From contig WJYM01000014.1 of NCBI GenBank assembly GCA_009668205.1, forward strand, positions 1 to 64,000: a stretch of DNA of 64,000 nt, given 5' to 3'. The DNA is from Enterobacteriaceae bacterium RIT691. Its GTDB lineage: Bacteria; Pseudomonadota; Gammaproteobacteria; Enterobacterales; Enterobacteriaceae. Made by a program: the position numbers and the translations under genes. The notes under the pieces were generated by a model that saw only the letters and a program-made list of their open reading frames with translations, ran no database searches and was not told the origin of the DNA. Shown piece after piece: positions 1-9,650 of the stretch (position 1 is the stretch's first letter; every line of letters begins with the position of its first letter).

Positions 1-35
1 GGAGGTGACAAGCTTAAATTCGAAAAAACTTATCA
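1..35 (-). promoter_or_regulatory. Putative rRNA operon P1 promoter, upstream half (UP element and -35)
   Basis: Read on the minus strand, an A/T-rich tract at about 33-12 is followed by TTGTCA at 11-6. This arrangement (AT-rich UP element directly abutting TTGTCA) resembles the P1 promoters of E. coli rRNA operons, and in E. coli the rrnG operon lies just downstream of clpB in the same direction. The -10 box and the rRNA genes would be outside the window, so this is an inference from sequence likeness and gene order. Confidence 0.55.
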
Positions 36-94
36 ACCGCTCACTTTCCAGGCAAAAGCGCTTTAAAAGAGTAAGTTTCGCCTGGTTTTTAAAC

Positions 95-122
95 AAAAAC
101 GAGCCCAGAGGGCTCGTTTTTT
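95..122 (-). terminator. Rho-independent terminator of clpB
   Basis: A perfect 6-bp stem GAGCCC/GGGCTC (101-106 with 110-115, loop AGA) extends through flanking C-G and A-T pairs into A and T runs. It lies 15 bp beyond the clpB stop codon and so can end clpB transcripts before the rRNA promoter region; the A/T runs on both sides would let it act in both directions. Confidence 0.85.
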
Positions 123-136
123 CTTTCTTTTGTGAC

Positions 137-2710
137 TTACTGCACTGCCACAATATGGTCATCTTTGACCATCAGGCGGATAGTTTTCCCAGGAATCAGC
201 TCACCGGAAAGGATTTGCTGAGCCAACGGGTTCTCAATCTGCTGCTGGATAGCCCGTTTCAGTGGGCGTGCACCATAAACCGGATCGTAGCCGTTCTCGC
301 TAAGCAGCTTCAGTGCATCGTCATCGATATGAACGTCATAACCCCGGTCTTCGAGACGCTTGTACAACCGCTGCAGCTGTATACGGGCAATAGAAGCAAT
401 GTGTTTTTCTCCCAAAGGATGGAACACCACCACTTCATCAATACGGTTAATGAATTCCGGACGGAAGCTGTGGCTGACGACACCCAACACCAAATCCTTC
501 ATGTGACCGTAATCCAGCTCGCCGAAACGTTCCTGAATCAAATCCGAACCCAGATTCGAGGTCATGATCACCACAGTATTACGGAAATCAACCGTTCTGC
601 CCTGCCCGTCGGTCAGACGACCATCGTCCAACACCTGCAGAAGAATGTTGAACACATCCGGGTGGGCCTTTTCAACCTCATCCAACAGGATGACGGAATA
701 AGGACGACGACGGACCGCTTCAGTCAGGTAGCCACCTTCTTCATAGCCAACATATCCCGGAGGCGCACCAACCAAACGAGAAACGGAGTGTTTCTCCATA
801 AATTCCGACATGTCGATGCGCACCATGGCGTCGTCGCTGTCGAACATAAAGTTAGCCAGTGCTTTGCACAGTTCTGTTTTACCGACCCCGGTCGGCCCGA
901 GGAACAGGAATGAACCAATCGGACGATTCGGGTCAGACAACCCTGCACGGCTACGGCGAATGGCATTCGAGACGGCTTCAACCGCTTCATTCTGCCCAAT
1001 CACGCGGCCGTGCAACTGCTGCTCCATACGCAGCAGCTTGTCGCGCTCGCCTTCCAGCATTCTTGCCACCGGAATACCTGTCCAGCGCGCCAGCACGTCC
1101 GCGATTTCAACGTCCGTCACGCGGTTTTTCAACAGGCGCATAGTTTTGCCTTCAGACTGCGTCGCGGAAGCCAGCTGTTTTTCCAGTTCCGGAATTTTGC
1201 CGTACTGCAGTTCAGACATTCGTGCCAGATCGCCTACGCGACGAGCCTGTTCGATAGCAATCTTCGCCTGCTCGAGTTCGGCTTTGATGGTCTGAGTGCC
1301 AGAGAGCGACGCTTTTTCCGCTTTCCACTCTTCTTCCAGCTCAGAATACTGACGCTCTTTATCGTCCAGCTCATCATTAAGCATATCCAGACGCTTCAGG
1401 CTCGCCTCATCAGACTCTTTCTTCAGCGCCTGTTGTTCCAGCTTGAGCTGAATGATGCGGCGGTCGAGTCTGTCCAGTTCTTCCGGCTTCGAGTCAATCT
1501 GCATACGAATGCTGGAGGCAGCCTCATCGATTAAGTCGATGGCTTTATCCGGCAGTTGTCTGTCGGCAATATAGCGATGAGAAAGCGTTGCCGCTGCCAC
1601 AATCGCCGGGTCGGTGATTTGTACGTGGTGATGCAGTTCATAGCGTTCTTTCAGACCACGCAGGATTGCGATGGTGTCTTCTACTGAAGGTTCCGCCACA
1701 AACACTTTCTGGAATCGACGCTCCAGCGCGGCATCTTTCTCTATATATTGACGGTACTCATCGAGCGTCGTCGCGCCGACGCAGTGCAATTCACCACGTG
1801 CCAGCGCTGGTTTAAGCATATTCCCGGCATCCATCGCGCCGTCGGCTTTACCGGCACCCACCATCGTGTGCAATTCGTCGATAAACAGAATGACGTTGCC
1901 TTCCTGTTTGGCGAGATCGCTCAGCACGCCTTTCAGACGTTCTTCGAATTCACCACGGTATTTGGCACCCGCCACCAGCGCGCCCATGTCCAGCGCCAGT
2001 ACGCGACGGCCCTTCAGGCCTTCCGGCACCTCGCCATTCACAATACGCTGCGCCAGGCCTTCAACAATGGCGGTTTTACCGACGCCGGGTTCACCAATCA
2101 ACACTGGGTTATTTTTGGTGCGACGCTGTAACACCTGAATGGTGCGACGAATCTCTTCATCACGGCCAATGACCGGATCGAGTTTGCCCTGTTCGGCGCG
2201 CTCAGTCAGATCGAGTGTGTATTTTTTCAAAGCCTGACGTTGGTCTTCGGCTCCCTGGTCGTTCACGCTTTCACCTCCGCGCATTTGTTCAATCGCCTGA
2301 GTCACGTTGGCGGTTGTTGCTCCGGCGGTTTTTAACAGGTCGGTCAGCGTGCCGCGTGATTCAAGCGCCGCCAGAACGAAGAGCTCTGACGAGATAAAGT
2401 TGTCATTTCTTTTTTGCGCCAGCTTGTCGCAAAGATTCAGCACCCGCACCAGATCCTGGGATGGCTGCACATCACCACCGGTGCCCTCCACCTGCGGTAA
2501 ACGGCTCAGAGCCTGATCGATAGCCGTACGAAGCTGTCCGGCGTTAACGCCAGCAGAGGTTAATAATGGACGTACCGAACCGCCTTCCTGATTCAGAAGT
2601 GCGCTCATTAAGTGAAGAGGTTCGATGAATTGGTTGTCGTGCCCAAGTGCGAGAGACTGGGCATCGGCGAGAGCAAGCTGGAATTTATTGGTAAGACGAT
2701 CCAGACGCAT
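137..2710 (-). CDS. clpB: ClpB, ATP-dependent disaggregase (Hsp104 family)
   Basis: Cytoplasmic hexameric AAA+ chaperone that pulls polypeptides out of aggregates together with DnaK/DnaJ/GrpE. The 857-residue protein matches E. coli ClpB almost along its whole length: N-terminal Clp_N domain, first AAA domain with Walker A GEPGVGKT near residue 206, the long coiled-coil middle domain (about 410-520) typical of ClpB rather than ClpA, and second AAA domain with GPTGVGKT near 605 and the pore motif [10 protein letters not shown] start it at 2710 (MRLDRL) rather than at the in-frame ATG four codons upstream, because AGGAG sits directly before it and E. coli begins there. Transcribed from a sigma-32 promoter at 2750-2777. 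Confidence 0.97.
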   Translation of the reverse strand: MRLDRLTNKFQLALADAQSLALGHDNQFIEPLHLMSALLNQEGGSVRPLLTSAGVNAGQLRTAIDQALSRLPQVEGTGGDVQPSQDLVRVLNLCDKLAQKRNDNFISSELFVLAALESRGTLTDLLKTAGATTANVTQAIEQMRGGESVNDQGAEDQRQALKKYTLDLTERAEQGKLDPVIGRDEEIRRTIQVLQRRTKNNPVLIGEPGVGKTAIVEGLAQRIVNGEVPEGLKGRRVLALDMGALVAGAKYRGEFEERLKGVLSDLAKQEGNVILFIDELHTMVGAGKADGAMDAGNMLKPALARGELHCVGATTLDEYRQYIEKDAALERRFQKVFVAEPSVEDTIAILRGLKERYELHHHVQITDPAIVAAATLSHRYIADRQLPDKAIDLIDEAASSIRMQIDSKPEELDRLDRRIIQLKLEQQALKKESDEASLKRLDMLNDELDDKERQYSELEEEWKAEKASLSGTQTIKAELEQAKIAIEQARRVGDLARMSELQYGKIPELEKQLASATQSEGKTMRLLKNRVTDVEIADVLARWTGIPVARMLEGERDKLLRMEQQLHGRVIGQNEAVEAVSNAIRRSRAGLSDPNRPIGSFLFLGPTGVGKTELCKALANFMFDSDDAMVRIDMSEFMEKHSVSRLVGAPPGYVGYEEGGYLTEAVRRRPYSVILLDEVEKAHPDVFNILLQVLDDGRLTDGQGRTVDFRNTVVIMTSNLGSDLIQERFGELDYGHMKDLVLGVVSHSFRPEFINRIDEVVVFHPLGEKHIASIARIQLQRLYKRLEDRGYDVHIDDDALKLLSENGYDPVYGARPLKRAIQQQIENPLAQQILSGELIPGKTIRLMVKDDHIVAVQ

Positions 2711-2749
2711 AACTCCTCCCATAACAGGTCAATTTTGCTACTGGAGATT

Positions 2750-2777
2750 AAATGAGGTCATCCCTCAATTATTCAAG
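2750..2777 (-). promoter_or_regulatory. Sigma-32 (heat-shock) promoter of clpB
   Basis: On the minus strand CTTGAA (2777-2772) and CCTCATTT (2757-2750) are separated by 14 bp. This fits the sigma-32 consensus CTTGAA-N13-15-CCCCATNT with one mismatch. It lies 40 bp upstream of the clpB start. Known biology: clpB is a classical RpoH regulon member in E. coli. Confidence 0.85.
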
Positions 2778-2838
2778 GTTAGAGACCTGAACTATGTGAA
2801 AAATAAGTCAGCCTTCTGGATCGTCTTGATTCTTTAGG

Positions 2839-3570
2839 TTATATCAGCCAGATCAAACTTGCCATACGCCCCGTGGTCCGATCGCGTCGATAAGAGAAAA
2901 AATCATCCTTTTCGCTTAGCGTACAGCGGTCGCCACCGTAAACCTGTTCAATGCCAAGATTTGCCAGACGCTGGCGCGCAAGTTGGTAAATATCAGCATA
3001 GTATTTTTCGCCCACAGGACGAAATGCGCGATCGGCGTTGACGTCTTTCGACATGAAGGCTTCGCGAACTTCCGGACCAACCTCAAACGCCTGCGGGCCA
3101 ATCGCGGGACCAAGCCACGCCAGAATATTTTCCGGCTTGTCCTGGAAATTCGCTACGGTAGCCTCCAGCACGCCCTCGCATAAGCCACGCCAGCCAGCAT
3201 GGGCCGCAGCCACTTCTGTCCCGGCCTTATTGCAGAACAATACCGGCAGGCAGTCGGCCGTCATGACGGCACAAACCAGACCGCGCTTATTACTGTATGA
3301 CGCATCGGCACGTTTGCTGGCGTACTCGCCGCCCGTCAGCGTCAGCACGGCAGTGCCGTGCACCTGCTCGAGCCACACCGGACGGGAAGGTAAAGCTGCA
3401 GCGTCATAATAGCGACGGCGGTTCTCTTCTACCTGAGCAAAATCATCGCCACAGTGAGCGCCGAGGTTCAGAGAGTCATAGGGTGGCAAACTGACGCCAC
3501 CGACACGCGTGGAACTGCACGCGCCGACACCCTCAGGCATCGGCCACTGGGGAACGATAATCTTGGTCAT
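2839..3570 (-). CDS. pgeF: PgeF (YfiH), peptidoglycan editing factor of the laccase-domain/DUF152 family
   Basis: The 243-residue protein aligns end to end with E. coli YfiH. Family members are multicopper-oxidase-fold-like enzymes; YfiH has been described as an amidase that removes wrongly placed L-serine from UDP-MurNAc-L-Ser (peptidoglycan editing), and relatives act on purine nucleosides. The metal-site residues are present: His71 (EQVHG), Cys107 (TADCLP) and His124 (AHAGWRG). Its start codon overlaps the end of rluD by four bases (ATGA), so the two are almost certainly translated together from one mRNA, and it sits upstream of the clpB heat-shock promoter. Confidence 0.93.
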   Translation of the reverse strand: MTKIIVPQWPMPEGVGACSSTRVGGVSLPPYDSLNLGAHCGDDFAQVEENRRRYYDAAALPSRPVWLEQVHGTAVLTLTGGEYASKRADASYSNKRGLVCAVMTADCLPVLFCNKAGTEVAAAHAGWRGLCEGVLEATVANFQDKPENILAWLGPAIGPQAFEVGPEVREAFMSKDVNADRAFRPVGEKYYADIYQLARQRLANLGIEQVYGGDRCTLSEKDDFFSYRRDRTTGRMASLIWLI

Positions 3571-4547
3571 AACCAGGCAACATCATCCTTATGTTCTTCG
3601 AAATCAGCGCGCATTGCGGCGATCAGATCGACCATATCCTGCGGAATTGGCGCATGCCATTCCATCTGAATCCCGGTAATTGGGTGATACAGACGCAGCA
3701 TTGTCGCGTGCAGAGCCTGACGGTCGAATTTGCGCAGGGCGTTAATGAACGCTTCCGATGCCCCTTTTGGTGGACGAGGACGGCCACCGTACAGTTGATC
3801 GCCCACCAGCGGATGAGTGATATGCGCCATGTGCACACGGATCTGGTGAGTACGCCCGGTTTCCAGACGCAGACGCAGACGCGTGTGAATACGGAAGTGC
3901 TCCATAATACGGTAGTGAGTCACCGCCGGTTTACCCATTGGGTGAACGGACATATGGGTGCGTTTGGTTGGGTGACGACTGATCGGTTCCTCGACAGTCC
4001 CGCCCGCAGTCATATGACCGATAGCCACGGCTTCGTATTCACGGGTAATTTCACGCAATTGCAGCGATTCAACCAGACGAGTCTGGGCCGGAACCGTTTT
4101 CGCCACCACCATCAGTCCGGTGGTGTCTTTATCCAGACGATGCACGATGCCAGCACGCGGCACGTCGACGATCGGTGGATAATAGTGCAGCAGCGCGTTC
4201 AGGATAGTCCCGTCCGGATTGCCGGCACCAGGGTGAACCACCAGATCGCGCGGCTTATTGATCACCAGGATATCGTCATCTTCATAGACGATGGTCAGCG
4301 GGATATCCTGCGGCTCAAAGCGCGCTTCTTCTTCAATTTCAGCATTGATAGCAACGCGTTCGCCACCCAAAACTTTCTCTTTCGGCTTATCGCAGATAAC
4401 GCCGTTGACCTGCACTCGCTGGTCAAGAATCCACTCTTTTATGCGAGAACGTGAATAATCCGGGAACATTTCGGCCAAAGCCTGATCTAAGCGTTGACCT
4501 AGTTGTTTTTCGGACACCATTGCGGTGAGTTGTACAAGTTGTGCCAT
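3567..4547 (-). CDS. rluD: RluD, 23S rRNA pseudouridine synthase (1911/1915/1917)
   Basis: Converts three uridines in helix 69 of 23S rRNA to pseudouridine during late large-subunit assembly. The 326-residue sequence has an N-terminal S4 RNA-binding domain (about 18-90) and the RluA-type catalytic domain with the HRLDKDTTG motif carrying the catalytic Asp139. Length and sequence match E. coli RluD. It heads a two-gene unit with pgeF and is divergent from bamD, as in E. coli, where the two genes are separated by about 130 bp. Confidence 0.96.
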   Translation of the reverse strand: MAQLVQLTAMVSEKQLGQRLDQALAEMFPDYSRSRIKEWILDQRVQVNGVICDKPKEKVLGGERVAINAEIEEEARFEPQDIPLTIVYEDDDILVINKPRDLVVHPGAGNPDGTILNALLHYYPPIVDVPRAGIVHRLDKDTTGLMVVAKTVPAQTRLVESLQLREITREYEAVAIGHMTAGGTVEEPISRHPTKRTHMSVHPMGKPAVTHYRIMEHFRIHTRLRLRLETGRTHQIRVHMAHITHPLVGDQLYGGRPRPPKGASEAFINALRKFDRQALHATMLRLYHPITGIQMEWHAPIPQDMVDLIAAMRADFEEHKDDVAWL

Positions 4548-4678
4548 AGACAGCTTCTTCGTTTAACGTTGGGTTTTACGGCTTCGCCGTATAATATAGT
4601 GTGCTATTGTAGCTGGTCTTAATCGGGAGCAGGAATGATAATCTCCCGCATAAACATTCTGAGGAAAGTCAAAACGTC

Positions 4679-5422
4679 ATGACGCGCATGAAATACCTGG
4701 TGGCCCTTGCCACACTGAGCCTGGCTTTGGCGGGTTGCTCTGGTTCTAAGGAAGAGGTGCCTGATAGCCCGCCAAATGAAATCTACGCGACTGCTCAACA
4801 AAAGTTGCAGGACGGTAACTGGAAACAGGCGATAACGCAACTGGAAGCGCTGGATAACCGCTATCCGTTTGGTCCGTATTCTCAGCAGGTACAGCTTGAT
4901 CTGATTTATGCGTACTACAAAAATGCCGATCTGCCGCTTGCTCAGGCTGCTATCGACCGCTTCATGCGCCTGAACCCTACGCATCCAAACATTGACTACG
5001 TCATCTATATGCGTGGCCTGACGAACATGGCGCTTGATGACAGTGCGCTGCAGGGCTTCTTTGGTGTTGACCGCTCTGACCGCGATCCTCAACATGCTCG
5101 CGATGCTTTCAACGACTTCTCCAAACTGGTTCGCGGCTATCCGCAAAGCCAGTACGCGTCCGATGCCTACAAACGCATGGTATTCCTGAAAGATCGTCTG
5201 GCGAAGTATGAACTGTCGGTCGTGGATTACTACACCGACCGTGGCGCCTGGGTTGCGGTGGTAAACCGGACCGAAGATATGCTGCGTAACTTCCCTGATA
5301 CTCAGGCAACCCGCGATGCGTTACCAAAAATGGAACGCGCTTACCGCGAAATGCAGATGACCGCTCAGGCAGATAAAGTCGCGAAAATCATCGCCTCCAA
5401 CGGTAGCAAGACCAGCGGCTGA
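4679..5422 (+). CDS. bamD: BamD, outer-membrane protein assembly lipoprotein
   Basis: Essential lipoprotein of the BAM complex that folds beta-barrel proteins into the outer membrane; binds BamA POTRA5 and the C-terminal signals of substrates. The 247-residue product has a lipoprotein signal peptide ending in LAGC (lipidated Cys20) followed by five TPR-like repeats. It matches E. coli BamD (245 residues) with a two-residue C-terminal difference. Divergent from rluD and followed by a strong terminator, so monocistronic. Confidence 0.96.
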   Translation: MTRMKYLVALATLSLALAGCSGSKEEVPDSPPNEIYATAQQKLQDGNWKQAITQLEALDNRYPFGPYSQQVQLDLIYAYYKNADLPLAQAAIDRFMRLNPTHPNIDYVIYMRGLTNMALDDSALQGFFGVDRSDRDPQHARDAFNDFSKLVRGYPQSQYASDAYKRMVFLKDRLAKYELSVVDYYTDRGAWVAVVNRTEDMLRNFPDTQATRDALPKMERAYREMQMTAQADKVAKIIASNGSKTSG

Positions 5423-5448
5423 TGCCCTGCTCTGAAGATTCTGATAAC

Positions 5449-5482
5449 AAAAATGGCAGCCCAAATGGCTGCCATTTTTTTA
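5449..5482 (+). terminator. Rho-independent terminator of bamD
   Basis: An 11-bp stem (5451-5461 with 5467-5477, core GGCAGCC/GGCTGCC) with loop CAAAT is followed by a T run. It lies 27 bp after the bamD stop. Confidence 0.9.
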
Positions 5483-5620
5483 TGCATTTCGTTATAAGCT
5501 GAAGCGGTTTAGCTCCAGGTCATCCCATCAACTATGGCTCTCTTTTTGCCATTCCTCAAGTAAAAAATCGCCCGTTCCTGTCCTGCCTCACAAAACCCAT
5601 TGGTTGACAAAAAGTGACAA

Positions 5621-5667
5621 AATAACGTGATCCACATCACACATTTTGACATCAGGAAAGGTATGCT
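5621..5667 (+). promoter_or_regulatory. raiA promoter with CRP site at about -41.5
   Basis: CGTGA-TCCACA-TCACA at 5626-5641 matches the CRP consensus TGTGA-N6-TCACA at nine of ten positions. A -10 box TATGCT lies at 5662-5667, with no good -35. With a start near 5675 the CRP site would be centred at about -41.5, the classic class II activator position. This would place the ribosome hibernation factor under cAMP-CRP control, as I recall being proposed for E. coli yfiA. Confidence 0.7.
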
Positions 5668-5704
5668 GGATTCACCAAGACGGGAAAGACAAGAGGTAAA
5701 ATTT

Positions 5705-6037
5705 ATGACAATGAACATTACCAGTAAACAAATGGAAATTACTCCGGCAATTCGCCAGCATGTCACCGACCGTCTAGCCAAACTGGATAAATGGCAAACC
5801 CAACTCATTAATCCGCACATCATTTTGTCCAAAGAGCCACAGGGCTTTGTTGCGGATGCAACCATGAATACCCCGAACGGACATCTGGTTGCGAGCGCTC
5901 GTCACGAAGATATGTACACAGCCATTAACGAATTGATCAACAAGCTGGAAAGGCAGCTCAATAAAGTGCAACACAAAGGGGAAGCACGTCGCGCCAACGC
6001 ATCGGTGAAAGACGTCAACTTCGTTGAACAAGAGTAA
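5705..6037 (+). CDS. raiA: RaiA (YfiA), ribosome-associated inhibitor / hibernation factor
   Basis: Binds the 30S subunit across the mRNA and tRNA path in stationary phase or cold, inactivating 70S ribosomes and opposing 100S dimer formation by HPF and RMF. The 110-residue product is a single beta-alpha-beta-beta-beta-alpha HPF/RaiA domain and matches E. coli YfiA, which is three residues longer at its acidic C-terminal tail. I start at 5705 (MTMNITS) by homology and the upstream AGAGG; an open frame extends further upstream but through the promoter. Confidence 0.95.
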   Translation: MTMNITSKQMEITPAIRQHVTDRLAKLDKWQTQLINPHIILSKEPQGFVADATMNTPNGHLVASARHEDMYTAINELINKLERQLNKVQHKGEARRANASVKDVNFVEQE

Positions 6038-6058
6038 TCCTTACAACTGTGTTAATCC

Positions 6059-6082
6059 AACGCGCCTCCGGGCGCGTTTTTA
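6059..6082 (+). terminator. Rho-independent terminator of raiA
   Basis: Stem CGCGCC/GGCGCG (6061-6066 with 6071-6076), extended by AA/TT pairs, with a TCCG loop and a following T run, 21 bp after the raiA stop. Confidence 0.85.
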
Positions 6083-6222
6083 GTTTCTGAAATCAAACGA
6101 AAACGCGTGATTTATCACGCTGTCGACACCAGTGATATCTTCCTGCCTGAGTCACGATTGGAGTTTATCCTCCCTTCCGTGTGCCCTATTGGCGCGTTTT
6201 TGATGGTCGTGCGTTTTTGCGG

Positions 6223-6251
6223 TTGACAGCGCGAAAACAGTACGGTTACTT
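6223..6251 (+). promoter_or_regulatory. Promoter of the pheL-pheA operon
   Basis: A perfect -35 TTGACA (6223-6228) is followed after 17 bp by TTACTT (6246-6251). The spacer GCGCGAAAACAGTACGG is nearly identical to that of the E. coli pheA promoter. Transcription would start just ahead of the leader peptide. Confidence 0.8.
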
Positions 6252-6278
6252 TACCTGTACTGTTTTAAGGAAACCCTG

Positions 6279-6326
6279 ATGAAAACTGTTCCGTTCTTCT
6301 TCGCATTCTTTTTTACCTTCCCCTGA
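6279..6326 (+). CDS. pheL: PheL, phenylalanine-rich leader peptide
   Basis: A 15-residue reading frame, [15 protein letters not shown], with seven phenylalanine codons, 100 bp upstream of pheA. Known mechanism: ribosomes stall at the Phe codons when charged tRNA-Phe is scarce, which prevents formation of the downstream terminator and lets transcription enter pheA. E. coli PheL is [15 protein letters not shown], so the Phe run is conserved while residues 3-4 have drifted. AAGGAAACC precedes the start. Too short for ordinary ORF callers. Confidence 0.96.
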   Translation: [15 protein letters not shown]

Positions 6327-6372
6327 TTGGGAGGCAATTCGTCGTGTGATAAAGAATGCGAAGACGAACAAC

Positions 6373-6401
6373 AAGGCCTCCCACACCGGGGGGCCTTTTT
6401 T
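6373..6401 (+). terminator. pheA attenuator (terminator hairpin)
   Basis: AAGGCCTCCC and GGGGGGCCTT form a GC-rich stem (6373-6382 with 6388-6397) followed by a T run, between pheL and pheA. It is the regulated terminator of phenylalanine attenuation. Confidence 0.9.
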
Positions 6402-6425
6402 ATTGCAAACAAGAAAGGCGACATT

Positions 6426-7586
6426 ATGACTGCGGAAAATCCGTTACTGGCTCTGCGCGATAAGATAAGCGCTCTGGACGAAAAATTGCTGGCGCTGCTG
6501 GCTGAGCGTCGGGGGCTTGCGGTAGAAGTCGGCCAGGCCAAACTTCTGTCTCATCGTCCGGTGCGTGATATCGACAGGGAGCGTGATCTGCTTGAGCGCC
6601 TGATCGCGCTGGGCAAAACACATCATCTGGATGCGCACTACATTACCCGCCTGTTCCAACTGATTATTGAAGACTCGGTGCTGACCCAGCAGGCGTTGGT
6701 GCAACAGCATCTGAATAAAATTAATCCGCATTCTGCTCGCGTAGCGTTCCTCGGCCCGAAAGGGTCGTACTCACATCTGGCGGCCCGTCAGTACGCAGCC
6801 CGTCATTTTGAACAGTTTATCGAAAGCGGCTGCGCTAAATTCTCAGACATCTTTAATCAGGTGGAAACCGGCCAGGCGGATTACGCCGTGGTACCGATTG
6901 AAAACACCAGCTCAGGCGCCATTAACGACGTTTACGATCTGCTGCAGCATACCACCCTGTTCATCGTCGGTGAGATGACTATCCCTATCGACCATTGCGT
7001 GCTGGTCTCCGGCTCGACCGATCTCGATAAGATTGAAACGGTCTACAGCCACCCGCAGCCGTTCCAACAGTGCAGCCAGTTCCTTAATCGCTACCCGCAC
7101 TGGAAAATTGAGTACACCGAAAGCACCTCCGCTGCGATGGAAAAAGTGGCCGAAGCCAACTCTCCACACGTGGCGGCTCTCGGCAGCGAAGCCGGTGGCG
7201 GTCTGTATGGCCTGCAGGTTCTGGAACGCAATCTGGCGAATCAGACGCAGAACATTACCCGCTTTGTGGTTCTGGCGCGTAAAGCCATCAACGTCTCCGA
7301 TCAGGTTCCGGCAAAAACCACACTGTTGATGGCAACGGGTCAACAGGCAGGTGCGCTGGTAGAAGCCCTGCTGGTGTTACGTAACCACAATCTGATCATG
7401 ACCAAACTCGAGTCACGCCCGATTTACGGTAATCCGTGGGAAGAGATGTTTTATCTGGACATTCAGGCCAACCTGGAATCGACGGCCATGCGCAAGGCCC
7501 TGAAGGAGTTGGGTGAAATCACGCGCTCCATGAAAGTGCTGGGCTGCTATCCGAGTGAAAACGTGGTGCCGGTCGATCCGGCTTAA
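6426..7586 (+). CDS. pheA: PheA, chorismate mutase-P / prephenate dehydratase
   Basis: Bifunctional cytoplasmic enzyme converting chorismate to prephenate and then to phenylpyruvate, the committed branch to phenylalanine. The 386 residues equal the E. coli length: AroQ-type chorismate mutase (1 to about 92), prephenate dehydratase (about 105-285, with ENTSSGAI near 158 and the NITRF motif near 275), and a C-terminal ACT domain with GALVEALL and LESRPI, the phenylalanine feedback site. Start at 6426 by homology and the preceding AGAAAGG. Its TAA stop overlaps the stop of the convergent lactonase-like gene by three bases. Confidence 0.97.
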   Translation: MTAENPLLALRDKISALDEKLLALLAERRGLAVEVGQAKLLSHRPVRDIDRERDLLERLIALGKTHHLDAHYITRLFQLIIEDSVLTQQALVQQHLNKINPHSARVAFLGPKGSYSHLAARQYAARHFEQFIESGCAKFSDIFNQVETGQADYAVVPIENTSSGAINDVYDLLQHTTLFIVGEMTIPIDHCVLVSGSTDLDKIETVYSHPQPFQQCSQFLNRYPHWKIEYTESTSAAMEKVAEANSPHVAALGSEAGGGLYGLQVLERNLANQTQNITRFVVLARKAINVSDQVPAKTTLLMATGQQAGALVEALLVLRNHNLIMTKLESRPIYGNPWEEMFYLDIQANLESTAMRKALKELGEITRSMKVLGCYPSENVVPVDPA

Positions 7587-8455
7587 CCACCGCTGAAAGG
7601 AAGCTTCTTCATCCCTGCCACGCTAACCGGTAGGGTGAAGATGGCACCGGAGAGTGGATAGTGTCGCACCTCTTCGGCGCTCATATTTTCGCGGGTGGTG
7701 GTGATGAACAACGTCTTCATGTCCGGGCCACCAAAGCATACCATCGTCGGACAACGCACCGGCAAGCGATGCTCCTCCAGAATCAGGCCTTCCGGGGAGA
7801 AACGTACCACCCGCCAGCCATCAAACAGCGCACTCCAGTAACACCCTTCTTCATCGATAGCCGCGCCGTCAGGGATCCCTTCGCCCGGTGCGAACTGATG
7901 GAAAACCTCGCGCTTGCCCAGTTCACCCTGTTCATCCAGCGGCGTGCGCCAGATAACACCGTTTGGCGTATCCGAGGTGTACATCCATTGTTTATCTTCG
8001 CTAAAGGCCAGCCCGTTTGCACCCTGGATATCGCACTGGATGACTTTCGGTTTGAGGTCGTTATCCACCCGCACCAGCAGCGCCCCATTATAATCACCCG
8101 GCCCCCAGAAGGTTCCGGCATAAAAGCGTCCGTCCCGATCGGTACCGCCGTCGTTGAAGCGGGCCAGTTCAGGATTGCTGGGGTTATCGCAGATTTTTCG
8201 GATCAGCAGACCATGCTTATCGCTGAGCCAGATGGCGTTGCGCAGTGCAACGATAAATCCCCCCTTTTCCCGCAGCGCAAAACAGCCCACTTCTTCGGGA
8301 AATTGCAGGACCTGGTGCTCGCCGCTGTTCAGGTCGTAACGGTGAATCTCATACTCAAGGATATCGGCCCAGTACAGCGCCTGTTCGGCCTCGCTCCAGG
8401 TCGGGCATTCCGGCAGATGACCGGTATAATCAAACAACACTTCAGGTTGTGCCAT
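7583..8455 (-). CDS. SMP-30/gluconolactonase/LRE family protein
   Basis: The 290-residue product is a six-bladed beta-propeller of the SMP-30 family, whose members are metal-dependent sugar lactonases. Visible family motifs are LPECPTW near residue 14 (metal-binding Glu), [26 protein letters not shown] and [14 protein letters not shown] (metal-binding Asp). The start at 8455 is preceded by AGGGAAA; an upstream extension of the frame would run through a terminator. It is absent from this spot in E. coli K-12, where pheA and tyrA face each other directly. The substrate cannot be told from sequence. Being downstream of the tyrA terminator, it probably depends on its own promoter or readthrough. 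Confidence 0.88.
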   Translation of the reverse strand: MAQPEVLFDYTGHLPECPTWSEAEQALYWADILEYEIHRYDLNSGEHQVLQFPEEVGCFALREKGGFIVALRNAIWLSDKHGLLIRKICDNPSNPELARFNDGGTDRDGRFYAGTFWGPGDYNGALLVRVDNDLKPKVIQCDIQGANGLAFSEDKQWMYTSDTPNGVIWRTPLDEQGELGKREVFHQFAPGEGIPDGAAIDEEGCYWSALFDGWRVVRFSPEGLILEEHRLPVRCPTMVCFGGPDMKTLFITTTRENMSAEEVRHYPLSGAIFTLPVSVAGMKKLPFSGG

Positions 8456-8469
8456 GATCGTTTCCCTGT

Positions 8470-8502
8470 AAAAAAAGCCAGCGGGTTTCCCCTCTGGCTT
8501 TT
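8470..8502 (-). terminator. Rho-independent terminator of the aroF-tyrA operon
   Basis: On the minus strand AAAAGCCAG and CTGGCTTTTTTT flank a short loop, giving a stem with a T run. It lies just after the tyrA stop and before the SMP-30 gene start. Confidence 0.8.
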
Positions 8503-8519
8503 GAGTATAAACAGATTTT

Positions 8520-9641
8520 CTATTGTCGGCTGTCGTTGGCCTGGCGTAACAGCGTCCGGCTCTCATTCTGGAAGCGCTGGGCATAATCGCCAAACCAGTG
8601 CTCTACTTTACGGAAGCTGTCGATAAACGCCTGCTTATCGCCCTGCTCCAGCAGCCCAATGGCTTCACCAAAGCGTTTGTAGTAGCGCTTAATCAGCGCC
8701 AGATTGCTTTGCGAAGACATAATGATGTCAGCATAAAGCTGTGGGTCCTGCGCAAACAGGCGTCCAACCATTGCCAGCTCAAGCCGATAAATTGGCGACG
8801 ACAGCGCCAGCAGTTGCTCAAGCTGAACGTTCTCTTCGGCCAGATGTAGACCGTAGGCAAAGGTCGCAAAGTGGCGCAGCGCCTGAATAAACGCCATATT
8901 CTGGTCGTGCTCTACCGCGCTGATGCGGTGCAAACGCGCACCCCAGACCTGAATCTGTTCCAACAGCCACTGGTACGCTTCCGGCTGGCGTCCGTCGCAG
9001 TACACGACAACCTGTTTCGCCAGGCTACCGCTGTCCGGGCCGAACATCGGGTGCAGACCCAGCACAGGGCCATTATGCACTGCCAGCATCGCCTGCAGCG
9101 GCACGGCTTTGACCGAGGCCAAATCGACAAGAATGCAGTCCGCTGGCAGTTTTGGCAGCTTTTCGATAATCTGCGCCGTCACGTGAATCGGGACGCTGAC
9201 AATCACCATCCCAGCATCCGCGACCATCTCTTCCGCCCGCGACCAGTCATCCTTCTCAAGAATTCGCACCTGGTAGCCAGACAGCGTGAGCATCTTTTCA
9301 AACAGTCGCCCCATCTGACCGCCGCCGCCCACAATCACCACCGGGCGCAGCTGCGGGCAAAGGGTTTTAAAGCCTTTGTCGTTTTCGCTGGAGTATGACT
9401 CGCGCATAACCCGACGCAAAACGTCCTCAATCAGATCGGGGGGAACGCCTAGCGAGGCGGCTTCCTGACGACGAGACGCCAGCATTGACGCCTCTCGCTC
9501 TGGCACATAAATAGGTAAGCCGTATTTGCTTTTGACTTCCCCAACTTCAGCAACCAGCTCCAGACGGCGCGCCAGCAGTCCCAGCAGCGCCTTATCCACT
9601 TCATCTATTTGATCGCGCAGGGCGGTCAGTTCAGCAACCAT
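8520..9641 (-). CDS. tyrA: TyrA, chorismate mutase-T / prephenate dehydrogenase
   Basis: Bifunctional enzyme taking chorismate through prephenate to 4-hydroxyphenylpyruvate in tyrosine synthesis, NAD-dependent and inhibited by tyrosine. The 373-residue protein has an N-terminal AroQ-type chorismate mutase (1 to about 90), then the dehydrogenase with the dinucleotide-binding loop [11 protein letters not shown] at 101-111 and the LGLHPMFGP segment. Same length as E. coli TyrA. It starts nine bases after the aroF stop, so it is the second gene of the TyrR-regulated aroF-tyrA operon. Confidence 0.97.
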   Translation of the reverse strand: MVAELTALRDQIDEVDKALLGLLARRLELVAEVGEVKSKYGLPIYVPEREASMLASRRQEAASLGVPPDLIEDVLRRVMRESYSSENDKGFKTLCPQLRPVVIVGGGGQMGRLFEKMLTLSGYQVRILEKDDWSRAEEMVADAGMVIVSVPIHVTAQIIEKLPKLPADCILVDLASVKAVPLQAMLAVHNGPVLGLHPMFGPDSGSLAKQVVVYCDGRQPEAYQWLLEQIQVWGARLHRISAVEHDQNMAFIQALRHFATFAYGLHLAEENVQLEQLLALSSPIYRLELAMVGRLFAQDPQLYADIIMSSQSNLALIKRYYKRFGEAIGLLEQGDKQAFIDSFRKVEHWFGDYAQRFQNESRTLLRQANDSRQ

Positions 9642-9650
9642 AAATTCCTC

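Noticed and set aside
48-85. Inverted repeat CCAGGC/GCCTGG near the left edge as a terminator.
   Set aside because: The 26-base loop is long and the stem short; the strong terminator at 95-122 already accounts for the end of clpB.
3591-4454. Plus-strand reading frame of 287 codons opposite rluD, and similar long frames opposite pheA, tyrA and ffh.
   Set aside because: Each lies entirely antisense to a well-supported conserved gene, shows no recognisable protein family and no ribosome site.
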